Shown here one piece after another: positions 11,655 to 23,600 of a DNA stretch of 64,000 nucleotides. The position numbers and the translations under genes are program-made. Origin of the DNA: Daphnia carinata (lineage: Eukaryota; Arthropoda; Branchiopoda; Diplostraca; Daphniidae); assembly GCF_022539665.2 (NCBI RefSeq), contig NC_081333.1, positions 12,150,971 through 12,214,970 of the forward strand, written 5' to 3'. A model generated the notes under the pieces. That model saw only the letters and a program-made list of their open reading frames with translations. It ran no database searches and had not been told where the DNA came from. The number at the start of each line of letters is the position of its first letter. Positions within the stretch are counted from its first letter, which is position 1.

Positions 11655-14600
11655 CTGTTGAACCGAGAGAAAACACGACATTTTAGTTTACACGTCAGAG
11701 AAAGACAATAGGCCGTCAACACGAAAAATAAAACAAAAAAAAAAACAAGGAAAGATTGATGGACATACCGAGATCGCGGGCTAAAGCTTTCCAGTCGTGA
11801 TGGTCTCGACGGGCGTTCAACATGGCCTCCATCTCGCGCCGTTTTGCCGTGCAGATTTCGCGCAGCCGAGTCTCTTGAGTAACTGGAGCAAAAGAAATAA
11901 AAAAAAAACAGGTTAGTTTTTTAAATGATTTAAACATTACAAAATCGTGAGAAATAATTGGATTCAATGGAAAATGTATCACTTACTCGGCTTGATCTCG
12001 CGGCCGTAGCCGTCGCTGCCGGGCGCTGCCATTCCGGCGTTGAACTCAGAATCAGATCCACGGGATCCGCGTGAACCGCCTTCCGATCCGCCTTGTCCGT
12101 GCAAGGCTGGATGTTGTTGATGCAGCCGCCGGCTGCTGGAACTGGGTGAGATCTCGCACTCGAACTTGTTATGGCCCCCAGTCGGCGATTTGGAGCCGCA
12201 AAATTCGTTGTTGGCTGCGTGATGGCCGGCCGTTCCGTTGAGGGGGACCGTCGCCGAACTGCCGTGATGTCCTCTAGCGGGATCGTGAAAGTGAGCCAAC
12301 TTGTTGGCCGCCTTCCTCAGACGCCATTGCTTCATCACGACATAGATGAGCAGGCCTGCCAAGATCAAAGAATTTTTGTTTTGTTTAACTCAGGTGTACA
12401 TGACGACGGCATACGACAGGGGGGTAGGGAAATTTCCCTTTTTTTTTTCAAAAGATTTTGCATCGTCATTTTTTCTTTTTTTTTTTTTTTTGTCAGAAAA
12501 AAAAATATTATTTATGAAAATGAAAGAGGCAGCATTTGTACGACCGACTGACACGCGCCAAATGCCGCCCTGTTAAATATGCATGATTCTCTTTCGGTCG
12601 AGTGCGTGAACATTTGCAATACAAAAAAAAAAAATAAATGGATCCTCTCCTTTAATTTTTCTTTTTCAAAGACATAAATTTTTGCTGACAAAAGGGAAGA
12701 GTAGAAATTGAGGAGAAAAAAAATGAAAAATTTACCGAGAACGATGGCTCCCAGAATAGCGCAGTAGACGGAGATGATGCCTTCATTGTTGTATTCTTCT
12801 TCTTGCTGGTGGACGACCGGATCTAGCGGTTTGGTGATGACTCGACGGCTAGGATGGCCCATATCTTTATCTGAAGAAAGTAAAAAAAAAAAGAAAAAAG
12901 AAAACGTGAATTTTCATCCATTCATTTGTGTTATGCATAAAGATAATGATAATTACGCAAGGCGCGGAATAAAAAATAATTGCGGGAAAAAAAAAAAGGG
13001 CCGACAATGTGAGGGACGACCAACAGATATGTCGGCCAAAACGGTGCGTGTTTATTTTATACAAAAAGTCAGTTGATTAACAATGCAAATGTTGGCGGCG
13101 GAGCGGAAACTCTTGAGCGCGTGCGAGCAAACCTCTTCAAAAGCCAAAAGAGAAAATTCTCAGCATTTCCATTTTACGTTGGTTAAAAGGCGACCTCATC
13201 AACGCTTCCGATTGGCTGGCGTTTTGATTCATAAAAATAAATACTGGCGAGGAGTATGTTTTGAATCAAATTTTAATTTCTTTTTGTTTTTCTTCTTAAG
13301 ATTTCAAGCGGAGGGGCAGAAAAAGAAAAGGCCGCCGTTACGCATCTGGCGTTCGGTTCTGGTCTGTTGGACATTGGTGGTCTAAGAAAGCCGGAAGAAT
13401 GTCCCCGCCACATCAAGGGGATATGTGGACAAAACAAAACAAAGAAGAGACACAGTTCGACTTCATAAATTTCCATTCTTTTTCATTCACAATGGAATTT
13501 GGATCGAAGCCATTGTTCCCTTCTTCCGTCTCTTCTTTTTTACAAGTGGATGACTAACGAAGGATGAGACCAAGGGTAAAAAAAAAAAAAACATTCCTCC
13601 AGCCTTCCACCAATCCGCATTTCTCTCTCCCCTTTCTCTTTACGAAAATGAAATCCGAGAAGTTCCATCACAAAAGGGAGGGGTCAGTGTCATTCTTTGG
13701 TTTCTTCGTCGACTTTTTTTTTTTTTTTTTTAAACTCTAACGTCCACTAGCATAACCTTTCGTTCACTAGACCACACCACTTGTCATGGCTTCAGCCAGA
13801 AACGACCTCCCCCCCCCCCTTCATATTTGAAAGCTTAAAACGTAAAATATTATAAGGACGACCCACTTGTCTTCTTTAAAAAAATAATCTTTTCTCCCAA
13901 CGTCTCTCTTTTTTACTGGATAAAATGCCGCCGTTGCAATTCGATATCCTTCATTTTCGTTTTTACCGTCCCCGACTTTTTCCTTTTTGTTGGTAGCATC
14001 AAGTTTTAAATTCCGCGCGTTTGATGAGTCCCCCACCTCTTTCTCCGCTTGTATTTTTTCTTCTCAATTATCCTGTTTCTCTATTTAGGATCGAATGACG
14101 TGTGCACGCTCTTCCTCCTTAATAACCTCCTCCGCTTTCTTAATGTCCATGCGGCGGGGTCTTTTTACGAAGCAAGAGAGGAAATGAAACAGGACTCTGT
14201 CAGTGTGCGTGCGTATAATTGAATCGAATCATTTCCGCGTTGTACTCATCAAATGCTGGCGGCTTCTTTTAGGGCTTTAACCCGTTCGTTGACAACATTT
14301 CTTTTTGGATAGCGGACCGAATGTAAAAAAGAAAAAAAAAAAACGATTCGAATTTCATTTGCATCAGGGCATTGCTGTTTTCGGTTCACTCAACTTGCGT
14401 TCTCAAACTGAAGGGAGGACAGCAGGAGGGCCTTTGGCCAAGAGGCAAAATTCTAAAGTCGGCCGTGTCACGCCGTGTTTCTTTTTTTACCTGTGCGGTT
14501 ATCGCCTTTCTTTCTCCTGTTTTTTTTTTTTTTTTCTGAATGAAAACGAATGGGGGTCGCCTTTTTAAGAACAGTATTTCTTACTTTCCGCTAGAGTCAT

Positions 14601-17600
14601 GGTAAGTTCCATTGTATCAACTAGGCGAGAGAGAACCAAAAAAAAAAAAAAAAAAGGGGATCTATTCACTCTATTGAAAGCAAAATCCCGTTGATGACAG
14701 AGTCTCAGTTTTGGAAGAAGAACGCACACAGACAAGTGGGCGGGCGTTAACAGCTGTTTCTTTTTTTTTTGTATCTGTTTTTAAAATGAAAAAAAAAAAA
14801 TACTCTGTGCGTTCTTTTGCACACGGATTGAGGGCCACCCGTAGAAAAAGAAAATGCTGGGATGAATCAACGGATCAGAAAAAAAACAAAAAAAAAACAA
14901 GGCGAAGTTAAAAAAAAAATAATAAAAGTATAGATTGACTAATGGCTGGAAAGATATTGCTCGACCGAATGTGGATAACACGAAGCGTGTTTTTTTTTTT
15001 CTCTCTTCTACGAAGTGTACACAACCTTAAGGTTCCAATCAGCTGTTTTGTGAGGACCTTGGTTGGTTTCACTGTTCAGTGGAGCAACAAGAGTTTCTCT
15101 TCGATCATCGTCTTTTCCATCAACCGCCATTGATTCAAAAAAAAAAAGGGAGATTCTTCCACCTCTCTCGTTTCTTTACAAGAAGAAAAGGAATGATGAG
15201 TGGTGTCCGCCCTGGCGTCAGCTTGTCCCTTCCACACGGGGAAACAGCCCCCCTCTCTTTTCCAGCTCACCCTTCCAAGATGGAAATAACATTTAAAAAA
15301 AAAAAGGGACCCCAAGAAAAAAAGGTGGGATCGTTTGCATGATGAACTTTTTACCCCACACAAAAAAACTCATCGATATGTAGAAAGACCACCATCATCA
15401 TTTGAGCTTGCCTTCATTATCTTTTGACTCTCGAGAAATTCCGATTAACGGGCGCGCATGCATCGAAATCAAAAATAAATCCGCTATTAATTGATCTTTG
15501 TACACGTTTGTAAGTTAAACATAGGACACTGAATTATATACAGCTGCCTCTTTGTTAATGCCCTTGAATAATATTTTTAAACCTTCTTCTTTTTCCACAG
15601 AGAAACATGTTCTCACTCGGCTGAATATGTTGAATGCCCTTCAGGGGGGTGCTGTGTGTATATGTATAAAAATACATAGTCCGCCAGAGCCGCTGGTTCT
15701 ATACGAAAACACGGTACCTGAACACCGATCATTGTGTGCGTGTTTCGTGTGTGCTATTATATCGAGCCTCATCCATCTTGTTGACAGCTGCAGCCGTCAG
15801 AGTAGTTAGTAGTTTTACCCTATAACGTAACTGGCGGAAAATGCAAACTACATCCTTGATTTTCTTTCTTCTTTCGGTACAGACACGCCCCAACAACAAG
15901 CGGAAAAAAAAGAGTGAAACTTTGTCTTTAAGTCGAAAACATTTCGCCCGGATGTCTCATTACATTTTTACTGGAACAGCCAATCAAAAAAAAAAAAAAA
16001 ATGAAAAAGGAAGGGACTTGTTTTTTTGTAGTCCTCTTTTGCGATGCGTAATTCAGGTAGGGAAGGCTGCGATGGTAGAGATATGCGTAACGTACACCTT
16101 TAAGGCGAAAGGAGGCGATATTCCTTTTTTAGTTTGAGTTCCTTATTTTTTAAGCAAATGATATTTAGATTTATACATTTATTTTATTTTTTCCTTTTCT
16201 CTTTTCTTTTTCTTGGGAATGAGAAGGCGATCAATCCAAGTCGGAGAGACACGGCAGCTTCTTACAGACGTATGTTTTCACACCCAATCGCTCGTAGCGA
16301 GTAATAGGTATAAAGCTTCTTTTTTTTTCCTAACCTTTTTGAATGTGGAAAGAAAAAAAACTAAACAAATGACGTTTTTCGTTGCTGCATTTAAGAAGCT
16401 GCCACGGTGAAAGGTTGTCGGCAAAAAAAAAAAGAAAAACGAGCTGGAGAAAAGAGCAAAGTGTTCAAGTTATTGGAGAAGACCAATAAAAAAAAAAAAT
16501 GGCAGACCGAATCTGATCTTTAATGGCCCTCCACCTTTTTTTTTTTCTTTCTTTCTGGGGTTAGCACCTTAAAGGAAAGAAGAAAACGTTGCGTTAAGGG
16601 AGGGTGAGAAGTAAATGCCCTCATTTTCCTTTCCTATATTTTTCCCTTCATACAACATTTTTTTTTTTCTTCCCAACTACCATCTATCAAATCGAAACCT
16701 TCTATAGAATATTGTCCCACTCCTCTTTCACCTAGGATAGGAAAAAAAAAAAAAAAATGAAATATTCGCCTTCCCTTTAAATAAATAAAAAAAAACATTT
16801 TCGTTCCGGTTCAAAATTATAAGGTTCTCTCTTTTGGTTAGCGGGGATGCATTTTTTTTTTTTAATTCTCTTAAAAAAAAAAAAAAAAAAGAACATTCTT
16901 CACTTGAATAGCTGTTTCATCATTTTTTTTTTCTTGCGCTTGAAAAGAAGAGGAAGCCGCCCCTGAGTCCAGAAATTTTGCAGAAAATTCTCTTGTGCTC
17001 CCGAAACTGCTTGAAATCTTTGGTAAAGAAAAAAAAAACCAACTCAAAAGCATTTTTTTCCCTTTTAATTACGACTCTCGTGTGTGCCTAATTTCGGCTT
17101 TTCCTTCCAAATTATCCAGCATGTGGCGGCAATGAACGCGGGTCCCGAAGAAAATTGGTGGGTTTTTTTTTTTTTTTTTTTTGTAGCCGCTTCGAGGTGC
17201 GGTGAGTCTTGTCGGCGCCTTCGCCCAAATGAATGCCCCCTTTTCATTCCTTTTCTTTTTCATCCACCATTTTTCTTGACTCTATCATTTGGAGGAGGAG
17301 TAGCTATCTAGTGGAGGAGCATTTCTTTTTTTTTTCTTTTAAAAAAAGATGGCCTCCAGCGTTTCTTTATACAGAGGCAAAACGTGTAATATCAAATCAT
17401 CATCTTGTCTCTCTCTCTCTCTCTTTCCTTTTCTTGTTTCGTTTTTCCTCTTTCAAAACGTCTGCAAAAGGCGGCAGTGCTCGCCTTTGGCCATCGTCAT
17501 CACGAACCGACGATTGATGTAAAGACTCGTTTAATTATTAGCTTCTCGCAACAGGAACGAACCCTTTCACGATGAAAAGTCCAGTCGCTATTCATTAATC

Positions 17601-20600
17601 TATCCTACCTTTTAAATGAAATACATTTTTATCTCGACATGTTTTTGTGTTGTAAAAAATTTAAAAGAAATAAGGGCCTCCTTGCATTTCCGGTGTTGTT
17701 CGGCCCTTACCCTTTTTTTAAGTATCGCCCACTTAACAGAGACACATTTGTTATACGATGTGTGTGTGTTGTTTGTTCAATTTAGAGGGAAACACTTTCA
17801 GAGATTTTTTTTTTGTTTTGTGTTTTGTTTGACGGAACAAAGTGGAAAGTAGAGTGGCCACTCGAAACTCTCGGATACCGGATCGCTCTCCTCATTTTTT
17901 TTTTTTTTTTTTATATTACTGTGGAACAGCGTTACATACCGTAACGGAGTTCTTTTGTTTCCGTTCTTGGCCCTGTATTTTGATTGCTCCAACCGGAATT
18001 TTCTTACGCGGAATTAACCCGTTAACCGTAAAGAAAAAACCAAAAATTTCAGTGGAAAAAGAGAACAAAGAGTTTTGAAAAAAAAAACTCTACGTATTTC
18101 TCCATTGCACGTGCAAATGTCACGACTAGCAAACATGCACGCGTGAGTCTGCTTCGATCTCCTTCTCTGTTTAAAATCAGCTTTGTGAATAAGATTGGCT
18201 GCTTGAAACAGAACGATGTTATCATTAAGTACCTCCATCTTACGACACGAAAAGACACGTGAGAATTGCGTGTGTCGCGAGATACGCCAAGGTTCGCATC
18301 TAATGGCGTTTCGACATCAAAAATATAAACTCGGCATAAGTTCGTTTTTTCTTTTCTTTACGGTGCGTGTGCTATTCCGTGAAGTGTGTTTTACGTTATA
18401 GTTGTGAGGAAAAAGACGCACGCAAGCCGCGCTAATCCGTTTCCATTGCGGCCGTTAAAGAGACGAGCTGCAACAGAGTGGCGAGTTGCAGTCGTTTCCT
18501 TTGCGCCTGTCGTGAACACCAAAAAAAAAACGAACGCACGCACGGATACACAACAACAACAAACCCGCATCGTAAAAAGAAAAAAGAGACGGGAACAACA
18601 AAAGAAATCCTTTTTTTTTTTTTCAAAGAAGAAAAAAAAAAAAAATGAAATTCCGTAACTTATTTCTGTGAACCCCCCCCCCACTCTCTCGCTCAAGTAT
18701 TTTCACGGACGCATTCCGCTGTGGATACACTCACACACACACACAAAAAAAATGATATTCTCTCATCGAGAAAGAACCTTTTTGAATTTATAAAAAAAAA
18801 AAAAAAAGACAAAGATGATCAATGACATGGGAGAGCCCTTTTTTGTTTTGTCCAGATCGGTCGAGCAGAACACGACAGATCTCGTCAGCCATGACGATCA
18901 CGTTCCATCACGAATCAAACATATTAGAATATATGCAAAATAGAAAAAAGGGGGCTACTAAAAAATGTTAAAAAAAAAAAAAAAAACACAGCCGGCGGGC
19001 TGGACAATTAATATGCGTCATTCTTTGATGTCGTTCAGACGTAGAGAGAACTCGTCTACTATAATCTTTTGACTACTACACAACTAGTAGTAAGAATCGT
19101 AATAGTAGTAAGAATATATAGCCTTGTTTCATATTATTGACAAGGACAAAAAAAAAAAAAAAAAGGCCAAGAGAACGAATGAAAAATCAAACAGGAATGG
19201 TTGAAAAAAAAAAAGGACGAATGACGACATGATGGATGTCATGGCGGATGCCATATCCAGATTTCTAGAACCCTCCCATGTCCGCACGTATTTTGTTTGT
19301 TTTTTTTTTTCCCTTCTTTACTGTCGACTCGATTTCACATTTTCTTCACATCTGTAGAAAGATACGACCGTCTGTCTTTTTTTTTTTTTTTTTTTTTTCT
19401 CTTTTCGTTATTAATGTCAACATTTCTGATGAGACGGCCAGCAAGCGAGATAACGGCCAAGAAAAAAAAAAATGCCTTTCTTTTTGGAATATTACAATCC
19501 CGATTAGGTCGAGAGTCAATGACGAACAATCATGCGGCCAAGGAACAACAACAGAAAACAGTTGAACGAAAAAAAAAAAAAAATAAAATTCTTACCTGCG
19601 CAGACAGTGTCCTGGATGGGCGTACACTCGTGGAGCGTGACCTGGTCGTCTCGGCAGACGGTGCAGACTGAACAGCCGTGAGTGGCGCTGAGGACGGAAC
19701 TATAAGTCGATGTCGGGCACTTGCGGCAAATCGTGTTTTGAGTGGACGAACAGGCCCGGGCGGCTCCGTAGCCGTGCGGGCATAGATCGCACGCTTTGCA
19801 GCTCATGATCGGCTGTTGTTGGCGGAACGAAGCCCCGTGTTTGTGGCGGGCGTGCAGAGGCTGCGTCGTGGCCTCGTCGACGACGCCCTCTTCCGGTTGA
19901 GCCAGTTCGTTGGTGATGACCGTTTGCGGGTAGCTGATCTCTTGGTAATGGTCTCGCTCGCACTCGCATTCCGTGTCGTGAGTGGCGTTACATTCGCGTT
20001 TGACTCGGCTGTTTGGCGGGCACGTCCGGCACGCCCGACACGGCAAGTGACGGCTGGGCGAATCGCTAAACGTTTCGCCGCTCACGCAAGGCTCGCACTT
20101 TGTCGCCATTTCTTCCACTACCTCGTCGTCTTGCTCTTCTTCCGTTACGTTCTGATGAAGTTGGTGATCCATCGCTAACGGATTGGACCGACCTCGTAGC
20201 GTACAAAGTCGGGCGACACCCGTACCAGCCGGGCATTCCGTGCAGAGAGCGGAAATATCCGTCCGGATAGTTCCGTCTTGCGTTGGAGCGGCACTCGTTC
20301 CTCCGATGAAAGCCTGATGAATTTAAAAATAAAACATGAAATGTTTTAGAATTTCGCATTGACACACGTGTAACGTTTGGATTCTGGCCCATTGTTTAAT
20401 AGGAAAACACAAAAAAACATGGAGGAAGAAAACAAAATGTAATGTGAATTCAAGATGGAATGAGGGGCTAATTTGTCGGTTTGAAAGAGAAGGCCGCCCC
20501 TTTGAACTTGAGGCTGTTTTTGGCCTTTTGCTATAAGGCGGTGTTTTTTTTTTTAATTCTTTTGGGGCTAAAAATCGAGCGGTCAAGACGAGCACTTTTC

Positions 20601-23600
20601 TTCTGGTATTCATTAAAAAAAAAAAGAGAGAGGAAAGTCGGAGAAAACATCCCAAATTGATAGCCGTTGCTTTGCCGTACCTTTTTTTTTAACCCTCTTC
20701 GTTTAATTATCATCATCATAAAATATACGTAGACGAAAAAAAAAGGACGGCCAACGTTTGCCGACCATTTCCCTTCAATACTTACAGCCGGCCAAAAAAA
20801 AAAATTGTTATTTTTTCTTTTTAATTTAATCTTAAGGATAGGATAAAAAAAAAAATTTTGTTTACCCCAGTTGGGGGAATTGATGTAAACTAGTGTTTAT
20901 AACGCATGTCTTGTATTTTTCGCACGTCGTAGAAGAAACGACATTGCTGTCTGTTTAGATCAGAGAGGCCAAAGAGTTTTAAAATTAGCTCAACACACAC
21001 ACACACACACACACCTTTTCACACCTTCTTATCCTTGTGTTATCAGTAGATGTTACAAGAGCCCCATTTCCCTTTAAAAAAAAAAAAAATTGGACGCTAT
21101 TTTTTAACATAAAATTTGTGAGGAAATGTGCACACATCAGCTGGACTGGGCTACTGTTAACCCCCGCCGCAAGAGTTTGGGGACCAATTCTGTTTTGGAA
21201 TAAGGGGGGGGGGAGTGTCGTTTGTAGTAAGTCATGCGGTCCTTTTGTAGAAAGTTTTGGCCGCATGTTGGATGTGCGCCGACTTTTTTGTTGTTTTTTT
21301 TTTTGACATTGGAAAAGAAAGAGAAAAAAAAAATTTCAGTTTTTATGAGACTCGGATGGGTTATAAAAATTTAGGAGGATGGAAGGCTTATTGGCCCGCG
21401 CGGCTTCAACTTGGAATTTCTCGGAGGAGGTCGGCTAATAATTTTTTTTTTCTTTTTCCCCAACGACTGCCAAGGGGCTGCCAAGTTTAAAAGTAGAAGA
21501 CAGGAGGCAACAACAACAAATTTTTTTTTTTCAAGGGGAAATACAACTAACCTACAAACACATACAGCAGCCGGAGAATGTTTTTTTTTTTTCTTTCTGG
21601 GGTATATTATAGCAGGACCCTCCCGCGCGCGTCCATCATAAAAATACGGAGGAAAACAAAACAAAAAAATCTCTAGCAGCTAAGCAAAAAAAAAAAAAAA
21701 TGGGGAACAAATGTATTTTTATATCTTATCTCATGTCCTCCTGCGCTCCTTATTGCAGCGCTGCCTTCTGTATGTGAATTGTGGAAAAAGAAAAGACAGT
21801 GGGAAAGCGGCAGCTATCTTAAAAAAAAAAAAATAGGGGAGACAACTATAAGAAAAACCTGTTTCTTTTTCCTTTAAAAAAAAATGTTTGAATCATTTTT
21901 ATTTTGGAACGCATCCCGTTCTCAAATTTGTCAGCTGTTGGAAAGACAAGTCGCTGAGAGCGATGGAGGGAGGAAAAAAAAAATGGCCGATATCATGGGC
22001 AAAAAAAAAAAAAGGAAGAAGAAAAGGCCACACACAAAAAAAAAAACAAAACAAAAGAAAGTCTTATCTAAGAATCTGATGGCTGTTGTGATCACGACAA
22101 AAGAGAAAAAGAAAACCTGAAACACCAGGTGCGCTCTTTCGGTCTCGGTTGCGCGCGATTCGCTACGACGAGCGGCGAAAACGAGGGACGCTATTTCTTT
22201 TTAATGACACAACACCGTTCATTTGCATACGCACACAGCACAAGAAAAAAAAGACGAATGAATATAATTTCGCATTGAAAAACATAAAAGGGCGGACACA
22301 TTTCAATTTTCGCTTCTATGTTCTTCATTTTAACGGAGTGCAGGTTGATTTTTGTTTTTCAAGAAAGAAAAAAAAAAACAAACATTTCGTTTAAAAAAGA
22401 TGTTCTGTGATTCCAGATGGCGGCATCCGTTGCGCTCCAATAATAGACTTGGCCCCCCTCCCACCCTGTTTCTTAACCCACCCTTTACTGTATGTGTCTG
22501 CATGCAGACACTCTTTTTCTTCTTCGCTTCCGATGAAACGTTGAAGAGAAGGGGGTTGAAAAAAAAAAGAAAGAATATTTTTACGACTCCACCCGTTTCC
22601 TTCTGAGAAACGTTTTTGATATATTTTTTTTTTCTCGGGCCATGCCAAAAGCGTAGCGACTATCGAAAAATGGCACTAGGGTGTCAAAAAAATATCGCAC
22701 CCCCTCTCATTTTTTTTTTTTTTTCAGAGACATGTTTTTTTGATAAGCTCAAAGTATTGACCATTTTGCGAGAGACTCTGAATTTTATTTCCTTTTATAT
22801 AAGCGGCAGTGGGGACATAATTATCAACCGTCTAGCGTGTCCCGTTTGAACAGAGACTTGTCGCAAGCCATCGACTATTTTCGCACTCACCTGCTGATTG
22901 TCTTCGCGACATGTTTCCCTACCGCATAATTTTTTTTTAAAGAGAAAGAAACTAAAAAAAAAAAGAGAAAACCCACATTTGGAAATTTCGGATCGCCCCC
23001 CCCCCCCCAAAGGATGAAGAGAAGGTATTTTTATATCCATTAAGAAAACAGAGAGGGACCGTGAAAGGCGTAAAAGCCAATCATCATCTTTCTCTTTTTT
23101 TTTTTTTCTTTCTCATTATATCGCCGGGAACCCCGGGAGAAACGGGAATCGACTATTCAATAAAATAATGGTATGGAATTAAAAAGAAAAGAAAAAAGAA
23201 AGAACATCAGCATCTCCAAAAAAGAAGTTTTCCATATGGCATATTTTATATGGGGGGGATGGATCGACACACAGACATTATTCATCTCTCTCTTCCTCTT
23301 TCTTTTTGATGATGAAGGAACGAAAGAACCCCAGACACACTACCATCATCATCATTCCTCGCTCTCATTCGTCACAGACTGCTGGGCCCGCTGCTGGAGG
23401 ATTCAGATTCTTTTAAATGTATAAGAAAAAGAAAGAAAAAAAAAACGCATGCCCTTTTTTTCTCTTTTACATAAGACGGGGCCAGAGTCACATTTGATGG
23501 TTTTGGAATACTGCCGTTTTTTTTCTTTTCTAAATGATCCAATCAGAATTCTTCTTTACATTTTGAACCAAAAGGGTATGCCAATTGAGCGCGAAGTTGA

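Noticed and set aside
11043-11681. 212-codon minus-strand open frame
   Set aside because: Overlaps the death-domain exon in another frame; the translation is low-complexity and ends in Phe/Arg runs.
19816-20178. 120-codon plus-strand open frame
   Set aside because: Antisense shadow of the cysteine-rich exon of the receptor gene; no domain of its own.
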